Assembly (NCBI GenBank): GCA_000231825.2
Contig: JH720320.1
Location: forward strand, 376,019-440,018
DNA length: 64,000 nt
Direction: 5' to 3'
Source: Tetrahymena elliotti 4EA
Taxonomy: Eukaryota; Ciliophora; Oligohymenophorea; Hymenostomatida; Tetrahymenidae
Below, piece by piece: positions 27,043 through 39,809 of this stretch. The position numbers and the translations under genes were made by a program. The notes beneath the pieces are model-generated. The model worked only from the letters and a program-made list of their open reading frames with translations. It was not told where the DNA came from and did no database searches. Numbering within the stretch: position 1 is the first letter of the stretch; every line of letters starts with the position of its first letter.

Positions 27043-29309
27043 TCAAAAAAATTATTATTCAAGTTGTTCTTTGCTAAAACACTCCAAAATATTTTAAAAA
27101 TAAAATAAATATTAAATGAATTACTCTCTCATTTCAACTCTCTGCTTTTTCTGTTAAATTTTTTATTCGATTTCAATAAGCTTTTTCCTCTTAGCTCTCT
27201 CAACTTCTTTTATATTTTCTTACTAATTAGCAGATTTTATAAGACGATTTTTCCTAAAGAAATAAAGAGAAGCTGTTTTATTTTACATACTCTAGATATA
27301 CTTAATATTATCCATTTCTAATTATTCTATGATCTTTTTCTTTTTCTCTTAATCAAGTTTTTCTTTTTGTTTCAAGTTATGCTAAATTAAAAGCCTTTTT
27401 TGTTCATAATCTAAAGATTTAATAGTCTTATTTTAACTTATTATTAACTCTGCTTTTTCTTCATCTTCTTTTATTTTTTATGCTATTTTTTTTTCCTTTT
27501 CTTCTTGAAGTTTTTAAGCCTATTATCTGGCTTGTTCTACCTATTTTTGTTTGTCTTCGAATTTTATAGAATGCTACATTTATTTTTGTAAAAACATTTC
27601 AAAAGCCATTTGATCATCTGCTTCTAATTTATCTACAAACTTATTAATCTTATCTACATGTTCAATATGCTTTTAAAGCTTTTACTATGATACTTAGTAT
27701 GCTTTTAACTCATTTTACTATTTTTTCCACTCCAAATACTTCTATTTATCTTCCATTATTTCATTTAAAACAAACTCCTCTAATCTAAGCTTATCCTAAA
27801 GTTTCATTTGTCTCCACTCTTCCTAAAACTATGCTGTCCACTAAAATTCATTTTTCAATTAATTAACACAATAAAAAGTATGATATAAATATTACTCTAG
27901 TTATTTCTATTTTCTAATCTCTTTTTTTAGATTTCTCTTACAAGATAGCTAATTCTTCAGCCTTCTTACTATTAATTTTCTATGAAAATTTAAGAAAATC
28001 CCAATAATTTTATCAAGTTTATTTACATCAAATTTATGGCTATACTGTTATTCTAATAAATTTTTTCTTTCTTATACAGCTTAGAATTGAGAGTCTATCA
28101 AATTTTATGTCTCCTATTAATCTTTCTTTCTTTTTAAATCAATATCTCTTAATCTTTTCCTTTCTTCTTATTCTAATTTTTATTTTTTTTCATCTTCAGC
28201 TTTCAGCTACTTTACCTCATCTCCAAAGAGTTTTTTATCTATTTTTTTCTACTCTTTTAATTACTCCTTTTCTTACTTTAATTCTTTTCTCACTTTATTG
28301 TATTACTCAATTTGTTTAGTTCTCTCTTTTTTTTCTAACTCTCTTCTCTTTTCTTCATCCTCTTTGCTCTGCTACTTTAAGATCTAAGATTATTATTTAT
28401 TATATATATTTATTTCAACAAAATAAAAATTTAAAATTAAGAAGAAATAACCTGCTACTATTGGTTCTACTTTGATAATATTTCATTTTTTTACTCTTTG
28501 ATCACTTATTCTATCTTCTTATTATGTGTATTTGCTAACTTAGTCTTTTCTTTCTCTAGCTACTTTCTTTCCTAAAAATGAAAAAATATTATTATTGGCT
28601 AGTAAGTAGTTTTATCATATTCACTTTTTCTCTTTTTTGAAACTCTTTTTCTTCATCTTGTGCTCTTTGCTTTATTTTTTCATGTAATTTATCAAGCTCC
28701 TTCTCCCTTTCTTCAAGTATCTTTTCTTTTTCAAGCATTATATTTCTTCTATTAATCTAACTCTATTTTAGCATATGTTTCTAATTTTTAATGGCCTTCT
28801 CTTCCTTCTTTTTATCCTTTTTATGAAAGGGAATATTATTTTTCAACATTCTAAATTAAAAAGTTATTCTATTTTACTGCGGCATCAGTAATTTTTTTCC
28901 TCTTTAAGTAAACTGCCTCTTCATATTTTTTTTTTACTTTCAAAATGAGATCTTAATCTTAAGTAATTAAAGCATCCTAAAGTTCAAGATAAAATAATTC
29001 TTCATTGTCTAACTCATCCTTTTCTTCTTCCTCATTATTCTCAACTTCTTTTTTCTCTATTTTTTTTTGTGATGATCCTTTACTTTGTCTTATCTCTTAT
29101 TTTTTATCATTTTATTTTGGAATCATTTCTTTTTTTTGATCATTTTTATGCTTTGACTGCTGCATACTTTTATCTTCACCTGACTTATCCTTTTGATCTG
29201 ATTACTTTAATTACTCAGCATTTTCTTCATTTTTATTAAGTTTTATTGCATTGTCAATTTATTCCTAGCTGTTTTCTTCTTCTATTATCTATTAAGATAT
29301 CTTACTCAT
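27043..29309 (-). CDS. Lys/Glu/Gln-rich coiled-coil protein, about 640 aa, seven exons
   Basis: Start ATG at 29309. Introns at 28817-28877 (61 nt), 28572-28624 (53), 28375-28451 (77), 27980-28026 (47), 27841-27895 (55) and probably 27074-27124 (51); stop TGA 27043-27045. Each intron was placed because it restores one continuous Lys/Glu-rich frame. The protein is nearly all long charged helix from about residue 60 to the end (for example EERKRLRDIDLKRKKDQQ, EEWRQMKLQDKLRLEEF, KLQEEKEKKIAQKIKEDEEK), typical of trichohyalin-like or axonemal microtubule inner proteins. The N-terminal ~100 residues are acidic low complexity. A ciliary or cytoskeletal role is plausible in a ciliate but unproven. 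Conserved Trp at several positions (EEWRQM, YLEWKK) argues for a specific fold rather than simple low complexity. Confidence 0.75.
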
Positions 29310-29523
29310 AAATTTTGTAATTTTAATATTTAATAGTAAGCAAATCAAACAAGAATGAACTGAACAAAAATCAAATAATATAATTGCAAATCTATAACTT
29401 TTTGTAATGAAATGAATAATTAAAGTATAAAAAATATTACAAATATAAACGAAATAGAATATATTTTTTAACAAGTTAATAAATAGAAATAATTTTTTAA
29501 TTGATAAAACTAAATTTCAATTT

Positions 29524-32500
29524 TCATAAATTAAGCACTGTTTTCATAAACTTAGTATTTTATATTAATAAATTTGTGGAGTTCTTTAAAATAGATTCTT
29601 GATAATCATAATCGAACAAAGTAAATGCATTGTAACTTGGTGAGTAGTATTTAGTTAAAAAGCTAATTCTATTTTTAATAATGAAAATAAATAAATATAT
29701 AAAATTAACAATAAAAATATTTATTTACATTTGATCACCTATTTTGAATGTTTATGCTATTTTAATGCATTTATTTATGCACTTTAATAGATATTACTTA
29801 GAAATATTCTAGAAACCACTGATCATAATAGGATTGTTATTATATTCAAATAATTCAGGTTGTTAAAATCTAACATTTCCATCAATAAAAATATAATTAT
29901 TTCTACCCTTCTTGTTAAACTTGAAAAAGGTATTCTCACAAGTGACAATGAATTCCTAATATAAAATAAAATTTTTCAATCAATTTTTTCTAAAAATTAA
30001 TAATTTACTTGGGCCTTCTAAATTTAATTTGATTTATAATCGTTTTCACAGACCATTTAATTGTTTAATTATTTGCCACCTGAGTTTCTTAAAGGATTTT
30101 AATTTCCAAAATTTTTATGAGCAATATTAATATTATCTAAAGCATCTAACAATTTATAGCAGTTTACTAGTTCATCAAAAGCAGAAAGCCAATTAAGAAA
30201 AGGATCTGAATCTCTGTTTTCTTTAATTAAATCACTTCTAGAGTTAGTTAGCTACAAATATCTATCTACCATGCTAGATATCTCTCTATCTTCTCTCATT
30301 TATTAATAAACTTAAAGCTTATCATTTAAAATAAAAGTTTTAGCAGCACTCAAAAAATGACTCATGCAAAGATGAACATTATTTTAATAGCTCTCAATAA
30401 ACATTTTAAGTCCATCTATAATACTTTAATCAGATGGATTGTTAATATTGTCATATGCAGACTATTAGCTATTCACTAACTCCTTTAATATTCCTTATAT
30501 TTGCTCATCACTATATCCAAAAACACTCAATTCTTTTTTAATTTTCTTTCTTTCAATCTCATTTTTTTTAGAACCAATATACTTAGCCATTAACTCATAA
30601 ACAATATGATTATCCTTCAGATTCTATTTTTAAATAAAGATAATTTTTTTCTTTGTGCCAAATGAATAAATTGAGTTTATTATAAATAAAAAATGTTCTT
30701 TCACTCATAAAAATATCCTTATAATTCAAAAGATATATAAACATTAAATTTAATTTAAAATCATTTCAGTCAGAAAAAAAATTTTTAATGAATTTTGGGG
30801 TTTTTAAATTGTTGATGGAAAAATATTTTACTTTTAGGAATGCTATGATTTCTGATGTTCTGGTATCAAGAGGAATCAAGAATCTTATAAAATATTCAAT
30901 TACATAATCATAACTATCTTGTACATTTTGAATTGATGTAATATAGTTAGATTTAATTAAGCAAAATGCTATTTTTGCATTAAATTCGCAGATTACTGAA
31001 GAGTTGCTTGATTTTTCTCTATTTTCATATGCAAGTTAGGAGCTTTATCTTAAGTGAGAGAAAACGCTAATCCATAATGATTAATCTAATGTCTGATCTC
31101 TGTTTAAATAAGCCAAAATCATCAAAACTTAGGTTTAATATTTGTCTTCCTTTACTTATCCCAAAATATCTCCTAATTCGTTATACATATGATCATCAAG
31201 TGTCACACCATTAAAGAGTTTTCTATAGTTTTCAAGTGGTGATTCATAAAAATCAATAAAATTGTTTTCATAATTAGGGTAATATTGCTCAATGCTGTCA
31301 TAAAGTAAACCTTTGATTACCAAGTATCTTTTGATTACTTCATGGATATATAAGTACTGTTTTGTGAATAAAATTGAATAAATTTTAATTATTTTTGATG
31401 TTTATTTATTACTTTCAAGTTAGCCCATATATATTCATACCAATGATTTTTAGAATTTAAATTTTTTTAGATTTAATATTTGTTCGAGCATAAATATGAG
31501 AAATAAAGTAACTCTCCTATTGTATTTTTCTCCTAAATTTATTAAACAAAATTAATATTGAATTGTTAAATGTAAATTTATAGTTACTTAGGATGCCAAT
31601 TGAGCTTAGCTTAAAGAAAGAAGCCAATTTTAATTTCCAACTTAAAAATCAAATATGCTTTTTGAATCAAATAAATTCTTTTTATAATGGCTGATTCTTT
31701 CTTTTGAAATTTCAGAATAAGTAAAATTGCTAAAAATATCTACTAAGAAGTTATTTTTAAGCTCATTTTAGATCAACAAAGTTTGAATATTATTTGGATT
31801 GTTTGAGTCTGAAAGTAAGAAATCATGATATGGGAAAACTGAATCAATTAAAGCCTAAGGAAGGTTCATTTTTTAATCTTTCATAAAACGAAAAGCACTT
31901 TCTTTTTAACCTTATTTGAGCAAGTTATATACTGTAGTGAGTTTTTCGTTATCTTATTTATTGTTTGCCCACTATTCAACTGAAATATGCTCATTTTAAT
32001 CCCTTTTCTAATTGATAATTTAAGGGTCAAAAGCTTCCTATATTAAACAGTTGTTTTATATCCATTTAATTACTTTGGAAAACCTTTGAAGGTGATTATC
32101 ATAATAAATTAAATCTTGTATTATTTCTAAATCTGAATAACTTTTTGGAGCAAGCATCCCTTTTGATTTTTCTAAAGAAATAAATTCGCTACTATTATTT
32201 TCATTCACTAACAAAAAGTTAGGCATTTTATTGTGGTCATAACTTTATATTTACATTCTTTGTTTATCTGATTACTTATACCATGTCTAGTAAAATTCAT
32301 AATAAAATAAGGATTTTTCCATTCTATCATGACACAAATTGCTAATTTTATGTAAATTATTTTCAGGAGATGCATTTGATCTACTCAAAAGTGAAGTATC
32401 TTATTCAATATCCATATCATTTTTTTGAATTTGCTATTTCATCAACTAAGATAATTAATTGTGAAATTCTCTACTAAATGGCTAAATATCATCTTCCTTA

Positions 32501-32832
32501 ATAATTTCTTGCAGAAAGGTCCAACAGCAAGTATCTATAAAAGCTTTTTCTTTGTTTTCATTGCTAATAAAATCATTAGGTTCTAAGCTATTTTAATAAT
32601 AATGTAAAAAAATAAATTTTTCAATCTTAATTCAATAATTATTATATTTAATATTGATATAAAATGTTCAAAATTGAAGAATGTCGTTTGATATAAATAA
32701 TGATAATTTTCACCTTAAATATTTTTTTTCTTGCTCATCTTGATAAAAATTAACCACTTCTTTGAGCTATTAATTTGAAACAATAGGATGACTAATTATA
32801 TTATACACTCTATTAGCGTCTAATTTCTACAT
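29524..32832 (-). CDS. NUP107: Nup107/Nup84-like nucleoporin, about 916 aa
   Basis: Nup107 (Nup84 in yeast) is a helical scaffold subunit of the Y-complex of the nuclear pore. Start ATG 32832; introns 32588-32713, 31533-31587, 31357-31412, 30624-30831, 29956-30008 and 29669-29728; stop TGA 29524-29526. Exon lengths give exactly 917 codons, and human Nup107 is about 925 residues. The protein is all-helical. Family-like features include an N-terminal helical block, LTTVYNLLKQGQKESAFRFM (a paired-helix element with Gln-rich turn), NHWYEYIWANLK matching the family's W-[ED]-x-x-[LI]-W-A-[YN] pattern, and IIAFLKNLKDNHIVYELMAK followed by ER and GYSDEQI, matching the Nup107 'YA.FL ... ER ... GLD' region. 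No FG repeats, as expected. The assignment rests on these patterns and length, without an alignment score. Confidence 0.72.
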
Positions 32833-33956
32833 TTGTGTTATTTTAAAATTATGATTGATTGAAAAATATTTTGATACTAATTTTGATTTGAAAAATCTAT
32901 TTAATTTTTGTTTACTTCTAAGATATCAAAAAATAAATTATTTATTTGATTTTGTTATTAAAACTAATGATTTTTAGCTAAAACATAAAAGATATACTTC
33001 AATCTACTCAAATTTATTTAGAATTTTTGCAATAATATAATTGTTGCTAAATTATGTTTTTTTTAATTTGAAAAAATTTAACTAATAAAAATTAAAATTT
33101 TTGAAATAAAATATTAAAAGTAGAAACAAGTAATTTTTTAGAAATAAATTATTTTATAAAATAATATCCAAATAGTGTAGTAGCTTAACTTGAATATAAA
33201 ATTTTGCACAAAAATTTATTTGATTGAACTAAAATGTATTATTATTTATTGACTCATTCGATTTAAAATTTTTAAGAAATAAGTTTTTAGAATTTTAAAT
33301 GGTGATTTAAAGAATTTTTTAAGTATTAATTTTATGTAAAATGAAAAGTGTTTAAAAATCATTTATTAATACTATTTTCTTTTTATCATATTTGATGAAT
33401 AATATTGATTTTAAAAAGGAACATTATTTAGATTTTTAATAACAAAGATAAATCTTTTAATTTAGAGCTTAATTATATTCTTTATAACTTTACAATAAAA
33501 GTTTTTACCCTATTAGATGTAAATTCATTAATAATTTAATTTATCAAAGCCATAAAACTTTTAACCAAATTTTTGAAACTTGATTATAAATAATCAACTA
33601 TGGTTATTTGTACCTTAATTCATTCTAACCAAATAAAAGTTTGAACACTTAAAAGTATTCTCATGCAATTGATAGATTCCTGTATTGATTTTAATTTCTT
33701 TTGGCTACTGTAAAAAATTTTAATTCTTAAAATGCAGTTACATTATTAATTATTTAGTTTTCATATTATTCCACTTCTTTTTAATACTTTATTTAAATGG
33801 ATATAAATAGTCAATTTTTTTATTTTAATGTCTTTTAAAACATATTTATGTAAAATTCAAAATTAGGTAAAGTATATTCGTTGGTATAAATTAAATACTT
33901 AATTTTATAAAATAATTTAATTAAAAAAATATAAAAACAATCTGTAAAAATATAGC
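32833..33956. other. AT-rich spacer
   Basis: Upstream flank of the nucleoporin gene and downstream flank of the WD40 gene do not meet here; both are on the minus strand, so this region holds the promoter of the gene starting at 32832 and the 3' flank of the gene ending at 33957. No other gene was seen. Confidence 0.5.
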
Positions 33957-35871
33957 TCATGCAAATTCATTATCATCATATAATTTGAAAGTTTGAACAT
34001 AAACTAAATTATCCCATCCAGATGATATTAAAAGATTTCTTCTTTCCATATAAGCTAACCCACTTACTAGAGCACTGTGAACTTTAACTCTATTTTTAAT
34101 TTTTCCATTTTTATCCCAAACAAGAATAAGTTTATCTGTTGAACCACTAATTAATGCTTCATATTTTTTTGAATAAGCTAATGTATTTATAGAATCATAA
34201 TGCCCCTTAAAATATTTAACTTATTATGCCTAATCAACATTCCATATATAAATATTTTTATCAATTCCACCAGATGCTATAAAACTATCTTCATTTTTTT
34301 CATAAAGATAAATAACTGTATTCACTTCTCCATAGTGACCTGTAAGTACTTTTTAAACTTTATATGTATTTATGTTAGTTGCTTTAATTAAATTATCACT
34401 GCTCGCACTAATTAACAATCCTTTTACTTCTATGTAACATAAGCTTCTTATCATCCCTGAATGAATATTTAATGTATTCTTTAAATCCATTTAAACTTAT
34501 AAATCCCAACATTTTATCACATTATCTATTGCTCCACTGACAAGAATCTATTTATCACTACAATAACAAAGACACTTAATTGCATCTGTATGGCCTATAT
34601 TAGTTAAATTTTATTTAATTTAAATTTTTTCATGTGAAATATTAGAAATAAGAAATAAAAACCATTTAGAACCTGAACACATTGAATAGTCTCTATATTC
34701 CACATTCTTATAGTTTTATCAGTACTTGCAGAAGCTATTATGATAGAGCTTATCCTCTGTAAAGCCCAAACATCTTTTTAATGACCATGCATGTTAGCTA
34801 GTTAATAACCTGAATCTATATCCCATACTCTAATACTCTTATCTCCACCAGCACTAGAAAACTTAGAATTATCAATAATGCATACACAATTTACCACATC
34901 ATAATGGTTGCTAAATACCTTCATAAAATCTCTATCCCTAAAATGCTCATCTAAATGTATATCAGCTTGAATTTTATCTTTTGGAATATGCACAACTGGT
35001 CCTTACTAGAGACTACTTATTAAATTATCAGCAGAAATTCGAGGATTTAAAATCATTGATTTACTCTTAACCATTGATTCTAAGTCTACCTTTTTTTTAA
35101 AAAAAATAATTTTAATTAATTATTTTTTTAAATTAACCATACTGATTGTCTGGCTGCTATAATAGGGTCTTCTTTAGTAAAGAGTAATCTAATATTTAGA
35201 GACTTACTGAGTTCTCTTTAAACACGATTTATATAATTTTAATTATTTAAGAATATATCTGTTTCAACTATTTCTTTGGAAAGAGCTCTAGTTTTGGCTT
35301 CTAATTGAGGAAGAACTTAAGAGAGTAAAGTATCTTAGTAGTTCAGTAAATTATTTATTTAAGAAGATTAAACAGATAAAGCATTATCAGAAAGATAAGG
35401 AGCCAAAGAACTTAAATGCCCTTAAATTACATAAAGCTATTTTCCAATATCTTCAGTGTGTTTATTGAAGAATTTTTCAAGAAAAGTAATACCTTCTTTT
35501 TCAATAGTTTCAATTTCTTATCGAAATATTTCTTTAATTGAAGATATAACTGACCTAAATTCCTTCTTACGAGTTTCTTTTGCTGTAACAAGTTAATTTT
35601 AAAGTGAGAAAACTTAAGATCTCACTTGAAGAATTTCCCTTTAGATTAATTATGGTATCACACTTGTTTGCTCATTAAATTCTTTAAGTGGAATTATTTT
35701 AGAAAGATGACTATGAGTATGATCTAAAATGCAGTCAGCACATAGAGTTCTATCATCACATTTATTCATCATGCATACCATAGTACACATCTTACCATGA
35801 GTAGAACACTTTACCACTTTATTAAAAGAAGGTATATTTTGAGGCCCTTCTAGCCTAGGATAAACTCTCAT
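33957..35871 (-). CDS. B-box zinc finger, coiled-coil and WD40-repeat protein, about 597 aa
   Basis: Start ATG 35871; introns 35090-35142 (53 nt) and 34595-34662 (68 nt); stop TGA 33957-33959. An N-terminal B-box-like zinc finger uses C22, H25, C44, C47 and His near 51-55 (KCSTHGKMC ... LCADCILDHTHSH). A helical coiled-coil region follows (about residues 75-240). The C-terminal ~330 residues hold about seven WD40 blades, with clear SAGGDKSIRVWDI, ASTDKTIRMWN, SGAIDNVIKCWDL, SGGIDKNIYIWNV and SGSTDKLILVWD. No RING finger precedes the B-box, so it is TRIM-like but lacks the E3 domain. Likely a scaffold, possibly ubiquitin- or microtubule-linked; the partner is unknown. The domain order is what supports the call, and the function is not determined. 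Confidence 0.85.
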
Positions 35872-37078
35872 AAATTTTTGATAAAATTCTTGGTTGAGTA
35901 TTGATAGAACCTTTTAAAACAAAAATTTGGTTTAATCAAAAATATCAAGAAATAACAAAATAAGTCAGCAAATTGATGGTCTAACAATTACCTCAAGTTT
36001 CTCTCATTAATTTTTTTATTTTTTGATGATTTATAATATTTTATTTTTCAATAAAATTTATAATTTTATTAATATCCTAAAAAATAATGTAGAATTTAAA
36101 AAATAAACGCATACAATCCTAAATATTTAATTTATGTAAACAATTTCAAAAAAAATATTTTAAGAATAAATTTGCTTAAAAAATATGCATCCAGCCATAT
36201 TTGTAATATTGGTAGTGATAACGAACTAGTTTAGAATTAAAAACAAAGAATTGGATGTAGTAGGATATTAAAGAAAGCAAATAAAAATCAAAATAAAATA
36301 AATAAAAATTAAATAAATATTTGTTTAATTTTTGCAAATTTTGAAAAAGTTAATGATTAATTAATTAAGTATTATCACCTTATTACACTCTAAGTGGGTT
36401 GGGTATTGATAGATAAAGCTTAATCACTTCTTAATAACAATCTTGATTTATTCATAAATAATATATTTTTTAAAAGTGCCTAACAAAAAAATTTCTTTAA
36501 ATTATCTTAATTTTTTTAGAAAATAATTTTAAAAGCAATAAATTTTATTTGGTTGCCATTTGCCTTTATTATTTGCATGAAGAGTTTGAAAATTATTTAA
36601 AAATATTTAAAGTTAGATTTTTATTTTTTTGGAATGAAGAGGATTGCGCGTATCTTTTTTTGATTTCTAGCAAAAATTATTATCTAAGATGAATGAGTAG
36701 AGTTTTTGTTTGTTTGTTTGATAGTATGGTGCTTGCTTGTTATTTATTAAGATTGCAAATAATGTTTGTTTTTATTTTATTTTTTCAAAAATTTTTAATT
36801 TTTTTCTCAAATTTAAAAAAGAATCAAATTAAGATATATTAATTGTTTTGAAGTTTGTATGCGGATATAATGAATGAGATATTGATTATGAATGCAAAAA
36901 AATATATATATTTATGAATAAATAAATAAAAAAGATTAATTCATTTTTTAAAAGAAACAGAAAAAAATTAAAAATATATAATAAAGATTTATTAAACAAA
37001 AAAATCAAAAAAAAGAAAAAATATATATTTTTATCATCAATATTTACCAATATAAACAAATCAAAAATAATATAAAGA
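35872..37078. other. AT-rich spacer between divergent genes
   Basis: Shared upstream region of the minus-strand WD40 gene and plus-strand CCT4. A short plus-strand frame at 36186 (starts MHPAIFVILVV) is probably chance. The 5' leader just before 37079 is strongly A-rich, as seen before other highly expressed genes here. Confidence 0.5.
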
Positions 37079-39809
37079 ATGAGTGAGGGAAGTAAAGTCG
37101 CTGCTGCTAAAGCAAGTTCCAACAGCAAGTCCGGAGATACCTAAAATAGATCTGAAAAGACCAATGACATCAGAACCACCAATATTCAAGCTGCTAAGGG
37201 TATTTATTAATTTCTAATTCTACAATCACTCTAAACCACTAGACATAACATACATACAACCTACCCTCTTTGCTGCATAAATTAAATCTAGATATCTATT
37301 TAATCAGCGCGTCCCTTATTTATTTAAAGAAATAGTTTTCTTTTAGAAATAGAATTGAATTATGCATCTAGTTTTTTAAATCAATATTGACAAGCAAAAG
37401 CGTATCAGCTTGTAACATTACAAAAAAGTCAATGCATTTGTTTTAAATTCCTAGTAATTATAATGGTTGTAAGAAACAAGCTACTTATCAATATTTAAAA
37501 GCATCTTATTTTAAATCTTCAATCTAATATCTTTTTCTATTAAATCAAAGCCGTTGCTGATGTTATTAGAACCAGTTTGGGTCCTAGAGGTATGGATAAG
37601 ATGATCGAAGATGCTAAGGTAAATTAATCAGCCATTCATTAAATAATTAAAGTCAAGAGAATGCATTTAAATATATTCATGTATTTGGATATATATACAT
37701 CCCTAAGTTAGGCATTAAAGTATCTATGATAAAATTGAAATGATTAAACAAACTAGTTTCAAACAGAGTTTGGATTACTCCATTTAAGCAATTTAAATTT
37801 TATGCTTAAGTTATTTCTATTTTGGTTCTTTAATTGTTAAGCTCTCTTTGACAAAAATCTTGTTAGTTTTGATTGATTTACTCATTTTTATTTAATAATA
37901 GGGTCAAGTTCTCATTACCAATGATGGTGCTACTATTCTCAAGCAAATGGATGTCATCCATCCCACTGCTAAGATGGTAATTAACAAAAATTCATTAATC
38001 TATTTGCACTCTTTTCAAAAGTTGATACAAAATGATAAAAAAAGCAAAATAAATAACAAATAAAGTATAATTGAAAAATATATAGTAGAAATAGCATGAG
38101 AAATCAAACTAAAATAAAATAAAATGAATAAATATTTCAATCAGAAGAATGTGTTTATTATGTTTAAGAATAAGAGATCTTTAAAAAAGATTACTTTGAG
38201 TTAAAATGTATTAAATTATCATTTTTATATTATAGCTTGTCGAAATTTCAAAGGCTCAAGATATTGAAGCTGGTGACGGTACCACCTCCGTTGTCGTTAT
38301 TGCTGGTGCTCTCCTTCACGCTTGTGAAAGCTTGTTGGCTAGAGGTATTCACCCTACCACCATCTCTGAAGGTTTCTAAATTGCCTTAGATGAAGCTCTT
38401 AAGGTTCTTAAGAATCTTTCTTAAACTGTTGACTTGAAGGATAGAGATGCCCTTATTACTTGTGTTAACACTGCCTTATCTTCCAAGGTTATTTCAAATA
38501 ACTCCTAATAATTATCTCCCATCGCTGTCGATGCTGTCCTCAAGATTATTGATCCTACCAAGGACACCAATGCTGATTTAAGAGACATTAAGGTTGTTAA
38601 GAAATTAGGTGGTACCATCGAAGACACTGAATTGATTGAAGGTTTGGTCTTCACCAACTAAAAGCCTTCCTAATCTGCTGGTGGTCCCTCTAGAGTTAAA
38701 GATGCTAAGATTGCATTGATCTAATTCTGTTTAAGCTCTCCCAAGACCGACGTTGAAAACTCCGTCGTTGTCAAGGATTACACTGCTATGGACAGAATCC
38801 TCAAGGAAGAAAGAAAATATATTGCCAACCTTGTTTCTAAGATTGTCAAATCTGGTGCTAACGTTCTCCTTATTTAAAAATCTATCCTCAGAGACGCCAC
38901 CAACGAACTTTCTCTCCATTTCCTTGCCAAGAAGGGTATTATGGTTGTGAAGGATATTGAAAGAGAAGACGTTGAATTCATCACCAAGGTATTTTATTTA
39001 TTTGAATAATCATTTTGATTTACTTACTTACTTACTTACTCTTATTTTTAATAAAAAAGACTATCGGAGCTATCCCTGTTGCTCACATTGATCACTTAAC
39101 ACCTGAAAAATTAGGAAAGGCTGAACTCTGTGAAGATGTTAAGCTTTCTGATGACTCTAGAATCTTAAAAATTACTGGTGTTCAATCTAAGGCTAAGACT
39201 GTTACCATTCTTTGCCGTGGTTCTAACTCTCTTGTAAATTTATTACATATTTATACTTACTAATAGATTATTATTTGAATTCGTTTTATTAAATAATTTC
39301 TTTTATAAAAAGGTTATTGATGAAGCTGAAAGATCTTTACATGATGCCTTATGTGTTGTCCGTTCCTTGGTTAAGAACAGAGGTTTAGTTCCCGGAGGTG
39401 GTGTCCCCGAAATTGAAATCTCTCAATAATTATCTAAATTATCTAGAGAAATGAAAGGTGTTAACTCTCTTATTGTCAGAGCTTTCGCTGATGCCTTAGA
39501 AGTTATTCCCTACACTTTGGCTGAAAATGCAGGTTTGAGCCCCATTAATATTGTAACTGATTTAAGAAATAGACACGCTCTCGGACATAAATATGCTGGT
39601 ATCTCCATCAGAAAAGGTAATATAAATGACGATATCACCACTGAAAATGTTCTTCAACCTGCTCTTGTCACCTAATCTGCTCTCACTCTTGCCACTGAAT
39701 GTGTCAGAATGATTCTTAAAATTGATGATTTGGTAAATATTAAATTGAAATAAAATAATTTATTAATTTTGAAATAATAATAAATAAATAGGTCTTCTCT
39801 GCTCGTTGA
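37079..39809 (+). CDS. CCT4: T-complex protein 1 subunit delta (CCT4), about 542 aa
   Basis: One of eight related subunits of the cytosolic chaperonin TRiC/CCT, which folds actin, tubulin and other proteins with ATP. Exons: 37079-37199, 37551-37618, 37902-37976, 38236-38988, 39060-39233, 39313-39732 and 39792-39809; all phases agree and the total matches the family (about 540 aa). Key sites: [11 protein letters not shown] in the equatorial domain, NDGATIL (70-76), GDGTTSVV (101-108) with the catalytic Asp, [15 protein letters not shown], and VPGGG (423-427) in the equatorial domain. [14 protein letters not shown] and RNRHALG are typical of the delta subunit. The last exon encodes only five residues plus stop. 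Codon choice is biased (many GGT, GCC, CTC, AAG), as in highly expressed genes. It is followed by CCT8 on the same strand. Confidence 0.96.
39020..39040 (+). repeat. Short TTAC/ACTT tandem repeat in a CCT4 intron
   Basis: Five copies of a TTAC unit lie inside the 71-nt intron between exons 4 and 5 of CCT4. It is a simple microsatellite with no visible function. Confidence 0.8.

Noticed and set aside
36186..36410. Short frame with hydrophobic N terminus upstream of CCT4
   Set aside because: Low-complexity Lys/Ile repeats follow, there is no family, and it lies in the promoter of divergent genes.
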